From Promethearchaeota archaeon (GTDB lineage Archaea; Asgardarchaeota; Lokiarchaeia; Sigynarchaeales; SOKP01), in assembly GCA_016839425.1 (NCBI GenBank), contig JAEOUI010000282.1, positions 1 to 13,374 on the forward strand: a stretch of DNA of 13,374 bases. Reading direction: 5' to 3'. This document shows positions 1 through 8,189 of this stretch, one piece after another (position 1 is the stretch's first letter; each line of letters begins with the position of its first letter). Under the pieces are notes generated by a model. That model did no database searches. It saw only the letters and a list, made by a program, of their open reading frames with translations, and had not been told where the DNA came from. A program made the translations under genes and the position numbers.

Positions 1-3000
1 AATTTAGATTTAAAATCATGTCAAGTGAAATGAAATAAATCGGCCAAGATACAAAGTTTATGTACAAAACTAACACGAGGAAGTGTCGTATCTTTTCTTT
101 TTTTGCTTTTATTACTTGTAAAAATTCCAACATATAAAAGAAATACATGATTTCCAAGACGAATATGAACACTCCCAGGGGCATCGCTTGAATTACTTGG
201 TCAAGAGCCGAAAACGCTCGTAATAAATATATCCAAGAAAAAACCATCAAGACACCCCACGATCCTACTTCCAAATAATTTGCTCCCATCCCTAATAGTT
301 TTGACTTGTACAGATCGAATTTCATGAGGATGTGGATGAGGAAACACTCAATTAAAACGATGAGAGAAGAATCTACATTGATCAAGACCAATCCGTGAGC
401 AATGCAAACTAAGGTCCAAAGATATATCAATCCGCCTACGATTCTATTTCCCATGTTTCTAGCTCTTAATATTTTATTTCCCTCGTCTTGGTTAATCATA
501 TCACTCATACTTATTCTAACTCGAAACAGATACATCAGCTGGTTTGTAACCAATTGTAAAGCGAAAAAGATTAGAATCGACAAGTTGAGAAATATACCAT
601 TAATTTGAGATAATAATGCGATTAATATAAGAATCAAGACTGTCGCGTTAAAATAAGAAATAATAAGGGCAGGATAAAATAGTTTGATCGAGGATTTCTT
701 TTCTGTCAGTGATATATGGGCTCCAAGCATTAAAATAAGCACAATAAGAGCACTTAAGTAGCTTCCGAGAGGGTCGAGACTCGAAATTAATAGACCAAAA
801 AGAATGACTGTTATTTCGATGTATATCGCAAACATTACCAAATTGTTTAAAACGCGTTTAAATTGCGTGGATCTTTCTTTTTGCGTTACTTTATTTATTA
901 AATAGAGCTCGTAATATGTGAAAATCGTTTCAACAAGTACGACAATGGTGATTGAAGTAATATTAACGAGATTAAATTGTTCTAGATCTATTAAGGTCGC
1001 AATTGGAAAGAGCATGTATACAAGACTAAACGATATCAGTGGGACGATTGAATTTCTTACTCTTTTGATTGTTAAAATGTCAATGATCACGAATCCGTGA
1101 AGCACCATTGAAGATATTAAAAGACTTTCCATCAATCCTTGAATTATCATTAAATATCCGAAAATTATAATCGATATTTCAATGTATAGAAGAAGCGCAA
1201 TCGAACTACCGGCAATCTTTTTGATTCTTTCCGTTTTTTCGCTTCTAATCATCCTATGGATGTAGTAAAACCCATAATATGTAAATAAAGTCTCTAACAA
1301 CACGATTAATGCGCTTGAACCCATGTTTAATATATTATATTCTATGAGAAGTCCAACCAACGCAATTGGGAAAATAACATATAATAAAGCAAACGAGATC
1401 AAGTTGACGATAGGGTAGTTAACCTTCTTAATGGTCAATGAGTCTAAACTCACCAATATAAACAGTATTAATGCCGAGATTAAACTGCTTGTAAGAATTC
1501 CAAATGTATTTACGCTGATAACAAAAACTAATGCCGCCATTTCGACATGCAAACTTAAATATGCGAAAAATTCTAATTTTGATTTATATTTAATGATTGA
1601 TACAGTACCGATTTCTAATTTAGTCCAAGACTCGTTAATATAACTTAATGTGAGTATTAATAATAATGAAAAAACAATGAGAAGAATAAATATCTTATAT
1701 TCCAATGAATATGGTGCTACAAATGATAGGAAAAAAGGTATTAATACGGTATATATCGAAAGGCAGGCAAAATTATTCAATTTTATATCTTTTTGGTATC
1801 TAAAAAACCTCATCAATCCTGTTGATATTTTATCCGATTTAATTTGATTAAAAATATTGATTAACACTTGAAAAATGACCAAATAATTTATGGAAAGTGA
1901 TAAAGCCCAATATGGACGAACAATAGGGATCATAAGTACGGATTCTTGGATTAATAAGGCGAAAGGGATAGGAAAAGCGTACCATAGTAAAAACTTATAT
2001 TTTCCAACCCAAAAATAAGCAAATACGATATTTACTAAAACGAATAACGCTAAATTTATCCAAAGAGACGGAATTACCGTGAAACAGAGCGATAACACTG
2101 CAAAGGATGTTCCAACCGCCATGGTTAACCAAGGTATTTTTCTATTTATTTTTATAATCAGCATTTCGTAATAACTAAACACGAATAAAGTACCTCCAAG
2201 TACCGCTATGGCTAAAAAAATCGAAAACAATTCGAGACCTTTAATTAACGAAAAAGTATTGAAAGTTAACCAGGAGAAGTGCCAAATGAGAAGTATGGAA
2301 ATTAGAAGGTGAAAATATCGCTTTGGATCGAATTTTTCAAATTTGAGATATTTCGAAGTAAACAAGCTAAAGGCTATAATAATGGTTGAAATATTAATTG
2401 CTATTAAAGCGTTATAAAATATATAATAGAAGACAAACGATAAAAGAGAAAATATTCCCCCGAGGAGAAAAACATACGATAGAGCTGCATAGTATAATTT
2501 ATGCTTGATATTTGGAAAATAGGAATATATAATGAAGAAAAAGCTTCCCAATATCACCCCCGTAGAAATGGAGATGGCCAGCTCGACTCCGTTAACTAAT
2601 AATAGAACTATAAAAAAGGAAGCGTTAATAAAAGTTAAGATCCACCAGAAAGCTGAGACGAATCGCCAATAATTTAACTTGTACAATAATGGCATTAGCA
2701 AGATGATTGCTATTATCGAGCTAGATAACGCAATTAATACAGGATAAGCAAAAAAAATATTGAAGGTTATCCAAACAATCAAAATCAAGCTTTCTGCCCA
2801 TATAAAGAGCAAGCAAGCGTAGAAATATTTCTTGATCTTCGTGTATAAAACTGGTAGGTAAAGTAATGAAAAGATTACGGTCGTTAGGATGACCGAACCG
2901 CTAATCTGGGTTCCTCCAACTTGGAGCGCATTCGAAATTACATCTATACTAGAAACAGCTTGGTAAATTGCAAAGACATTTATAATCGGAAGCAAGTTCC

Positions 3001-6000
3001 AGGCCCACCACGCAGAATCCCATATAGCGCGCGAAAATTTCCATCTATAAACACCCACCGAAAGGAAATATGAGAAAACGAGAATATTAAGAGATATCGT
3101 CGTTGCAAGCGGCCACGGAATTGGAGCGATGGAGTAGGAAACTAAAAAGATGCATATAAATAGTGGAAATGTGACTATTAGCGATCCTAAAGCAAGAGAA
3201 AACGATTTACGACGCGCTTCATCCTTCAAGTCTCTATAAACATAAATAAATGCCATATCGGTGATAGCTATCGTTAATGTGAGCGTTAAGAGAGGATTAA
3301 AATCCATATAGGTTGGATCAATAAAGAAAAACCCATACGATAAATAACTAATCAAGTCAAATACGAATAAAACAATAGAAGGTCTTATGAATAATCGATA
3401 TCTTTCGTCCTTTCTTTGATAAAGCGTGAATCCAATGAATATCATAAATTCAAGGACTGATATCGTAATGTTATACAATAACAAAACATTTGAAAAATAA
3501 GTTGCAATATAGACAAATGACCACAAGGCGCAGCTTCCGTACAAGACGAGTAAGTCAAAATTATTATTTACTCCCAGGTTTAAAATCACTGAAAAAACTA
3601 TAGTAACAATCAAGCATGAAAGGAATAACACTATATAAAATCCAATGGGTATGGTGCTCACACTAGAAAAGACCGAAAAAATATCCAATATGGAAACAAT
3701 TAAGATATTCGCTGAAATGGAAAGAATTCCGTATACTAAAGTCTTGTTAATGATGTTCGGATTGCGATCGGAAAAAATTATGAGTGCACCAACTATAAAC
3801 AGCACAATGCAAAAGATTGGGGCCATATAGAGAAAACAAGCGCTTAATAAAATTAAAGAAACATAGATGTTATAAACAACCGAAAGTGATTGTCGTTCCT
3901 GAATGCTTTTAAATTTCGTCAAAATGTAATTAAAAATCAAGAGCGAGTTGCAAGCGAGTAAAAGTCCAAGCATTATAGGATTTGCAGCAAAATAATGTAC
4001 TTGCAAGGTTATGACCAAAAACAACGCTACATAGAATATAAATATCGAAAATAAGAATATTAGATGGCCAGCTTTTTTTAACAAATTTATGATTTTAACA
4101 GATAATTTCTCAATTTTTTCTAAGTGATAAAATGTAATTGGCGTGAGAAAAGAAAATATGAAAAAAGCTATCGGTGCGTTAAGAAAATTTAAATCTCCTG
4201 AAGGTATTAGCAAGACAAATAATATGAGTATAATCTTTAAAGTTAGCCAAGATATTTGGGCGATCCAAGCTTTTAACTTTGGATAAGTTTCTTGAATAAA
4301 GCGGTCTGTTGTTACCAGTGTGACAAATACAATGAATGATATTATTAGCGCATTGATTAAAAAGAACCAAGTCGGAAAATCCGTGGAAATGGGTGATGTT
4401 TGAAGCAACAATTCTAATGCCGAACCGATTAACAAGGATAGCGATAGAACGATTCCATAGTAGATAATGGTCCTGAAAATAGAATAAATTCCGTGTGCTT
4501 TTGTTATAAGTTGAGGATTCGTTCCCTCGCGTGATATTTTTTTATCAACGAGATAAATTAAGTAGCATGTAAATATACAAAGACTAAAAAATATTAAGAG
4601 CGTACTACTAACGAGAATGGAAGATTCGATATTAAATTGATATAAATTATAAACATAAGAAAGAGCGATAATTACCGAAATTACCAACCAAGTTGGTATT
4701 TGGGCGATTTTTAGGTTCAAAATGGTCTTTGAACCGAATTCCACGCCTTTTGCGACTTTTTCCAAGAAAATTAATAATGTAAACGCTAATACAAGCGTCG
4801 GTGTAACAATACTCAACGAGGTGATACTGATTCCAATATCTAATCCAATAAATAATGGAACGAAAATTAAGAAAATATACAAGGCAATACTATTAATAAA
4901 TATGACATATTTCATCCAAGTTCGTTGGAAGTAATCATATTTATAGGATATATACGCCGGTAGGAACATATATAGCGAGGTGGAAATAAGTGACAATAAA
5001 ATTGCAATTTGAAATTGTTTTAGGATTAAAAAAGAGTAATAAAATACAATAGATCCCGAAAAAAAGAATAAAATTACTATTAATGCTTTTGAAAGCAATT
5101 GAGCAAGTCTTTCAAAAATATCTAGTTTTAAACATATTGCTTTTAGATAGATTGTAGAAAAGGCAACCGAAAGAAGCGTTAGATTCAATAGGTCCATAGG
5201 GGCAAAAAAGGGATTATCAATATTAGAAATCATCGGGATCAATCCTATAAAAATCCATAATAAAACGCTATTACAAAATAAAGCGTGAATTGACATCTTC
5301 GTTGCAAATCCAAAATAGACCAAATAAAGTAATGGAAGATATATTAATAAGCAAAATAGGATGAGCGGTACGCAAAATATCAAGGCAGTGCCTATTAAGG
5401 ATAGAGCGCTATACCAAGATACCAAGAAAGGAAGTAAAAAAAGGCTTGTAAAAGTCAAAATTTGACTTGTTTGAGTAGAAAACAACTTGTTTTTTACAGA
5501 AAACGCATTGGCGAGAATGGTCATTAATATTAGTGAGATATAAGACGATACAACGATATTATCGATGGGAGGAAGCAATTTTATTAATAATATCTGCGAT
5601 TGCAGGAGAAATGATAAAATAAGGAATTCAATAACAATAACGATAGAAAAAATTTTCTTGAAGGTGCTTTTGGTAGTATCCTCTATCTTCCCTAAAGAAT
5701 TTCCTAATTTTATTGTGTAATTTAAAACGATAAAGAAGAATAATACATCCAACACGATCCAAAACAATTTTCCCGCAATTTCATTGATGATAATTACGGC
5801 AATCAACCCTAATACGGTAAACATTTGAATCCAAAGGGCGTAATATGAATACATTTTAAAACGATTTAACGAAAATACCTTAATCGTCCAATTCAGGAAA
5901 AAAAATAATAATAAGACTGTGGGGATGAAAAATATTGTCAGAACTAGGGAATTCACGAATAAGACGAAATTATTAGAATAATAAAGCCAAACATTAAGAC

Positions 6001-6652
6001 ACGCAAAGGCAAAAGTTTCTAATATGACGAAATTTGTCGTTAATAAAAAGTGAAACACCCGCGCTTCGTTTTTCCAAGCTTTTCTAATAGATAAGAGGTA
6101 AAAAGAAAGCAAAAACATTCCGGATATGATTATGCCATTTACCAAAACGATGGTTGCGGTTCCTAAAATCTGAGGAATCTTGGTGTTTAAGATTGCATTC
6201 TCTATTGCTGGATACCCAAAGGAATAGGTGATTAAGAGATATATTATCATAGCTAAAATGTCTTGAAACCAAATTATTGTTTCTTTTTTGAAAAAACCAA
6301 GCCTCACGAATCCTTCAAGGCTAAAAAGCAAGAAAATACAAAAACTAACGATTTTAATATTAAGTGGAAGAAATCCCAAAAGTCCGAAAATCATTCCCGT
6401 TATTACACTCATCGTGTTGACCAAATGAGTTGCTTTATTCTCTTTTTCGCCACTCAATTGGCGCTCGTGTTCGATATATGTTAATAAGTAAATCAAAGGA
6501 GAAACGATCGCTAATTGCACGATAAATAAGAAAAAAGTATTTAATAGTACAAGTTCAAGGAAGGAAAATGTTAAAAAGCCTGCTATAAGCAATCCGGTTA
6601 AAAGTGAATTGAACTTCTTGTATCTTTTCAATCTATTGCTTGAATCATTCAC
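1..6652 (-). CDS. Giant repetitive polytopic membrane protein, C-terminus beyond window (at least 2217 aa)
   Basis: Translating the minus strand from GTG at 6652 gives 2217 codons without a stop, running off the left edge, so the full length is unknown. The protein is hydrophobic throughout. By eye it has about 65-75 membrane segments arranged as two-helix hairpins, with short basic loops roughly every 60 residues (near residues 60, 122, 190, 260, 315, 387, 450, 508, 570, 632 and on to about 2180). Basic loops on one side fit the positive-inside rule. There is no signal peptide, soluble domain, ATPase motif or catalytic motif. Residues 1690 to about 2055 contain three tandem 121-residue units, and earlier parts look like diverged copies. 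The GTG start has a strong Shine-Dalgarno site and overlaps the upstream stop as GTGA, so the two genes are probably co-translated. Function is unknown; a transporter, scaffold or envelope-spanning role would be a guess. An open frame this long in AT-rich DNA cannot be chance. Confidence 0.95.
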   Translation of the reverse strand, partial: MNDSSNRLKRYKKFNSLLTGLLIAGFLTFSFLELVLLNTFFLFIVQLAIVSPLIYLLTYIEHERQLSGEKENKATHLVNTMSVITGMIFGLLGFLPLNIKIVSFCIFLLFSLEGFVRLGFFKKETIIWFQDILAMIIYLLITYSFGYPAIENAILNTKIPQILGTATIVLVNGIIISGMFLLSFYLLSIRKAWKNEARVFHFLLTTNFVILETFAFACLNVWLYYSNNFVLFVNSLVLTIFFIPTVLLLFFFLNWTIKVFSLNRFKMYSYYALWIQMFTVLGLIAVIIINEIAGKLFWIVLDVLFFFIVLNYTIKLGNSLGKIEDTTKSTFKKIFSIVIVIEFLILSFLLQSQILLIKLLPPIDNIVVSSYISLILMTILANAFSVKNKLFSTQTSQILTFTSLFLLPFLVSWYSALSLIGTALIFCVPLILFCLLIYLPLLYLVYFGFATKMSIHALFCNSVLLWIFIGLIPMISNIDNPFFAPMDLLNLTLLSVAFSTIYLKAICLKLDIFERLAQLLSKALIVILFFFSGSIVFYYSFLILKQFQIAILLSLISTSLYMFLPAYISYKYDYFQRTWMKYVIFINSIALYIFLIFVPLFIGLDIGISITSLSIVTPTLVLAFTLLIFLEKVAKGVEFGSKTILNLKIAQIPTWLVISVIIALSYVYNLYQFNIESSILVSSTLLIFFSLCIFTCYLIYLVDKKISREGTNPQLITKAHGIYSIFRTIIYYGIVLSLSLLIGSALELLLQTSPISTDFPTWFFLINALIISFIVFVTLVTTDRFIQETYPKLKAWIAQISWLTLKIILILFVLLIPSGDLNFLNAPIAFFIFSFLTPITFYHLEKIEKLSVKIINLLKKAGHLIFLFSIFIFYVALFLVITLQVHYFAANPIMLGLLLACNSLLIFNYILTKFKSIQERQSLSVVYNIYVSLILLSACFLYMAPIFCIVLFIVGALIIFSDRNPNIINKTLVYGILSISANILIVSILDIFSVFSSVSTIPIGFYIVLFLSCLIVTIVFSVILNLGVNNNFDLLVLYGSCALWSFVYIATYFSNVLLLYNITISVLEFMIFIGFTLYQRKDERYRLFIRPSIVLFVFDLISYLSYGFFFIDPTYMDFNPLLTLTLTIAITDMAFIYVYRDLKDEARRKSFSLALGSLIVTFPLFICIFLVSYSIAPIPWPLATTISLNILVFSYFLSVGVYRWKFSRAIWDSAWWAWNLLPIINVFAIYQAVSSIDVISNALQVGGTQISGSVILTTVIFSLLYLPVLYTKIKKYFYACLLFIWAESLILIVWITFNIFFAYPVLIALSSSIIAIILLMPLLYKLNYWRFVSAFWWILTFINASFFIVLLLVNGVELAISISTGVILGSFFFIIYSYFPNIKHKLYYAALSYVFLLGGIFSLLSFVFYYIFYNALIAINISTIIIAFSLFTSKYLKFEKFDPKRYFHLLISILLIWHFSWLTFNTFSLIKGLELFSIFLAIAVLGGTLFVFSYYEMLIIKINRKIPWLTMAVGTSFAVLSLCFTVIPSLWINLALFVLVNIVFAYFWVGKYKFLLWYAFPIPFALLIQESVLMIPIVRPYWALSLSINYLVIFQVLINIFNQIKSDKISTGLMRFFRYQKDIKLNNFACLSIYTVLIPFFLSFVAPYSLEYKIFILLIVFSLLLILTLSYINESWTKLEIGTVSIIKYKSKLEFFAYLSLHVEMAALVFVISVNTFGILTSSLISALILFILVSLDSLTIKKVNYPIVNLISFALLYVIFPIALVGLLIEYNILNMGSSALIVLLETLFTYYGFYYIHRMIRSEKTERIKKIAGSSIALLLYIEISIIIFGYLMIIQGLMESLLISSMVLHGFVIIDILTIKRVRNSIVPLISFSLVYMLFPIATLIDLEQFNLVNITSITIVVLVETIFTYYELYLINKVTQKERSTQFKRVLNNLVMFAIYIEITVILFGLLISSLDPLGSYLSALIVLILMLGAHISLTEKKSSIKLFYPALIISYFNATVLILILIALLSQINGIFLNLSILIFFALQLVTNQLMYLFRVRISMSDMINQDEGNKILRARNMGNRIVGGLIYLWTLVCIAHGLVLINVDSSLIVLIECFLIHILMKFDLYKSKLLGMGANYLEVGSWGVLMVFSWIYLLRAFSALDQVIQAMPLGVFIFVLEIMYFFYMLEFLQVIKAKKEKIRHFLVLVLYINFVSWPIYFISLDMILNLN
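488..859 (-). repeat. Tandem unit 3 of the giant membrane protein, diverged (residues 1932 to about 2055)
   Basis: The third copy starts in register with Glu1946 (YIEIT, 121 residues after Glu1825) and LTEKK at 1982 (122 residues after LTIKR). It then diverges: the FPIA and ETxFTYY landmarks are replaced, with ALQLVTNQ at the second glutamate position. The end of the unit is approximate. Confidence 0.7.
860..1222 (-). repeat. Tandem 121-residue unit 2 of the giant membrane protein (residues 1811-1931)
   Basis: The second copy has Glu1825 (YIEIS), LTIKR at 1860, FPIA at 1882 and VETIFTYY at 1907, all in register with unit 1 at a period of 121 residues (363 nt). Similarity is obvious in protein but weak in DNA, so the duplication is old and kept by selection. 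Confidence 0.88.
1223..1585 (-). repeat. Tandem 121-residue unit 1 of the giant membrane protein (residues 1690-1810)
   Basis: This is the first of three clearly related copies. Landmarks are Glu1704 in a membrane helix, the basic loop LTIKK at 1739, FPIA at 1761, and LETLFTYY at 1786. Each recurs exactly 121 residues later in the next unit. Over residues 1739-1810 against 1860-1931 I count 32 of 72 identical positions with no gap. The unit holds about four membrane helices with one short and one long basic loop. Confidence 0.88.
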
Positions 6653-7593
6653 GATAAATCATCTCCTTGCGTGGGATTTGCTAAATATGAGAGAACATCT
6701 TCAAAATGAATGTTTATGTAATTAATCGCTTTTAAAAATAATAAGAAACAGATAATTATTATCAATGAACCATAGAATATACTTGGGGGGGTTCCTTGTT
6801 CAACAATAAAGAAGATCGAGCCGAACAAGATAAGACTGAATATCAACCCAATTATTGTCTTAGTAATTTTTTTTTTAAACGATATTAATGAACTCAAAAA
6901 CATTTCTTCGCGTTCCATCGAAGCCAAAACACTTTTTTGCTCCTTTTTTATGCCCAAGATGCTAATTAAATAAAATATTAAAAATATCGGGATTAGAGTT
7001 GCATAAAAAAATCGCAATCGAAAAAATATCGTAAGAAAAATAATGGTTATTATATAATTAACGAAAAAAATGTTGTTGTAAATCATTTTCATCGAAAGTG
7101 TGAATTTGTTGCTGTTTTTAAATATCTTCTCTGAAGGATCGTAATAATCAATGGGTTTATAGTAATTGTAAATAAAAACGCATGGATATAATAGTATGTA
7201 GGAAATTAGAGCGTACATCTCGAACAGATAAACTTTAACAAGCGAAAAACTGACGATATTTATTACGAGAGGAATCAATTGTGATACGATGGAAATTATA
7301 AACACCATTTCTATTCGCGATCTAAGGTTCTTTTTTTGGTTGTTGAAAAACGGTTTGTTCCTGTACTTATCGTAAAACCTGAAAAAATATATTCCTACAA
7401 ATATTGCGATCGTGAGCCCCAGGCAAAACGCAATGTAACCATCCCCAATAACAAAATTAATGGTTAAACCACCTACTAGCCCTGAAATTAAAGGGAACAC
7501 GAATAAAAATATCGAAAACCAAAAAAACTTCCAGAGATATTTCATTCTTTTCTTGTAAACTGATTCATCTTTATCAAATGATTCTGATTTCAT
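6649..7593 (-). CDS. Polytopic membrane protein, about 8 helices, first gene of the membrane operon
   Basis: This 314-residue protein has a charged N-terminus (residues 1-20) and about eight hydrophobic segments, near 22-48, 52-72, 96-117, 122-143, 170-190, 194-214, 244-264 and 272-290. They form four two-helix hairpins separated by charged, mostly basic loops at 73-95, 144-169 and 215-243. That is the same architecture as the giant protein downstream, so it may be a short relative made of two four-helix units; this is inference, because I see no strong residue-level match. There is no cleavable signal peptide and no catalytic motif. The ATG has GGTGA seven bases upstream and a TATA-like box about 45 nt upstream. 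Its stop overlaps the next gene's start as GTGA, which implies tight co-expression and perhaps a joint complex. I do not recognise the family. Confidence 0.9.
   Translation of the reverse strand: MKSESFDKDESVYKKRMKYLWKFFWFSIFLFVFPLISGLVGGLTINFVIGDGYIAFCLGLTIAIFVGIYFFRFYDKYRNKPFFNNQKKNLRSRIEMVFIISIVSQLIPLVINIVSFSLVKVYLFEMYALISYILLYPCVFIYNYYKPIDYYDPSEKIFKNSNKFTLSMKMIYNNIFFVNYIITIIFLTIFFRLRFFYATLIPIFLIFYLISILGIKKEQKSVLASMEREEMFLSSLISFKKKITKTIIGLIFSLILFGSIFFIVEQGTPPSIFYGSLIIIICFLLFLKAINYINIHFEDVLSYLANPTQGDDLS
6663..6667 (-). promoter_or_regulatory. Shine-Dalgarno site deciding the GTG start of the giant ORF
   Basis: AGGAG on the minus strand, inside the last codons of the upstream membrane gene, lies 10 nt ahead of GTG at 6652. 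The next in-frame Met is residue 81, inside the membrane region, so this site and the GTGA overlap favour the GTG start. Confidence 0.75.
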
Positions 7594-7600
7594 GTGGATT

Positions 7601-7605
7601 TCACC
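7601..7605 (-). promoter_or_regulatory. Shine-Dalgarno site GGTGA for the 314-aa membrane protein
   Basis: GGTGA on the minus strand ends seven bases before ATG at 7593 and supports that start. Confidence 0.65.
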
Positions 7606-7633
7606 AAGGTTCTCAAGGAAATAAAGAGACCCA

Positions 7634-7643
7634 CTTATAAATT
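7634..7643 (-). promoter_or_regulatory. TATA-like promoter of the membrane operon
   Basis: The minus strand reads AATTTATAAG here. Transcription about 25 nt downstream would begin near 7612, giving a leader of about 20 nt that includes the GGTGA site. A second AT-rich box (GATTTAAAAAGC, 7657-7668) is an alternative. The 264-bp gap 7594-7857 holds this promoter and the divergent one; I see nothing else in it. Confidence 0.5.
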
Positions 7644-7780
7644 ATATCTTTCGCTTGCTTTTTAAATCACAAGGAGACCAATTTTTGTTTTTTAATAGAT
7701 TAATATACCCAACATTGATTATAAGGCTTTACCATCCCATTAGATTTAAGTTTTAATATTACTTAAAATCATTTCAGAAC

Positions 7781-7790
7781 GTTTAAATAT
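7781..7790 (+). promoter_or_regulatory. TATA-like box upstream of the small acidic protein gene
   Basis: GTTTAAATAT lies 68 nt or more upstream of the ATG at 7858, predicting a leader of about 45 nt. A closer AT-rich stretch, TTATTAAACA at 7821-7830, could serve instead. No Shine-Dalgarno site is visible before the ATG. Confidence 0.35.
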
Positions 7791-7857
7791 TTTTGTCGAT
7801 CTGTATTTACAAGGATTCAATTATTAAACAAGCGAGAACCACTGCAAGTGCTAGAAA

Positions 7858-8055
7858 ATGGAGCGAATGTCTACGGATTTTTACGAAAAAGAAAAAAGCG
7901 AGCAGGCATCAGAAGAAGATGAGATAATAGATGGTCAGGACGAACTGGTGCTTGATTCTACCAGCAAGGAATTTAAACCCTCGGGTCTTTTTACCCAAAT
8001 AGAAGATGAAATTAAACAATCACATCTAAGAAAAAAATATCGCAAACTTTCTTAG
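7858..8055 (+). CDS. Small acidic hypothetical protein (65 aa)
   Basis: This short frame encodes a very hydrophilic protein. Residues 8-32 are rich in Glu, Asp and Lys (including EEDEIIDGQDE), which suggests disorder, and the last 15 residues are basic (QSHLRKKYRKLS), giving an acidic body with a basic tail. There is no membrane segment or known motif. Two starts are possible, Met1 at 7858 and Met4 at 7867, and neither has a clear Shine-Dalgarno site. Support comes from the promoter-like box upstream, a T-run just after the stop, lack of overlap with other genes, and CG frequency like that of the neighbours. It is divergent from the membrane operon and stands alone. Function is unknown, and a chance frame cannot be excluded. 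Confidence 0.55.
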   Translation: MERMSTDFYEKEKSEQASEEDEIIDGQDELVLDSTSKEFKPSGLFTQIEDEIKQSHLRKKYRKLS

Positions 8056-8064
8056 ATTCTTCAG

Positions 8065-8071
8065 TTTTTTT
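8065..8071 (+). terminator. T-run after the small acidic gene
   Basis: Seven T residues follow the stop codon by about ten bases. Archaeal transcription commonly ends at T-rich tracts without a hairpin. Confidence 0.4.
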
Positions 8072-8154
8072 ATTCCCTATTCAAATGAAATGTTGGAATA
8101 TTATATCGTAATATATAAAACATTACTTCAAAAATCGGTAATCTTTAACTCTCC

Positions 8155-8166
8155 TTATTTTTAATA
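8155..8166 (+). promoter_or_regulatory. TATA-like box placed for a leaderless transcript of the 167-aa gene
   Basis: TTATTTTTAATA is centred about 29 nt before the ATG at 8190, which would put the transcript start at or near the start codon. No Shine-Dalgarno site precedes the ATG. A second box, ATATATAAAA at 8111-8120, would give a leader of about 45-50 nt. Confidence 0.35.
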
Positions 8167-8189
8167 GAAATTCAATCACTATCTATTAT

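Noticed and set aside
402..6484. Several 60-73-codon frames on both strands within the left half, such as 402-608, 1431-1643 and 6263-6484 on plus and 4179-4370 and 6084-6272 on minus
   Set aside because: All lie inside the long minus-strand membrane frame, in other frames, and are short with no family features or start signals.
1..6652. Possibility that the left half is non-coding or a decayed region, since no complete frame is found there
   Set aside because: Codon-by-codon reading gives one uninterrupted hydrophobic frame with internal protein repeats and a proper ribosome site.
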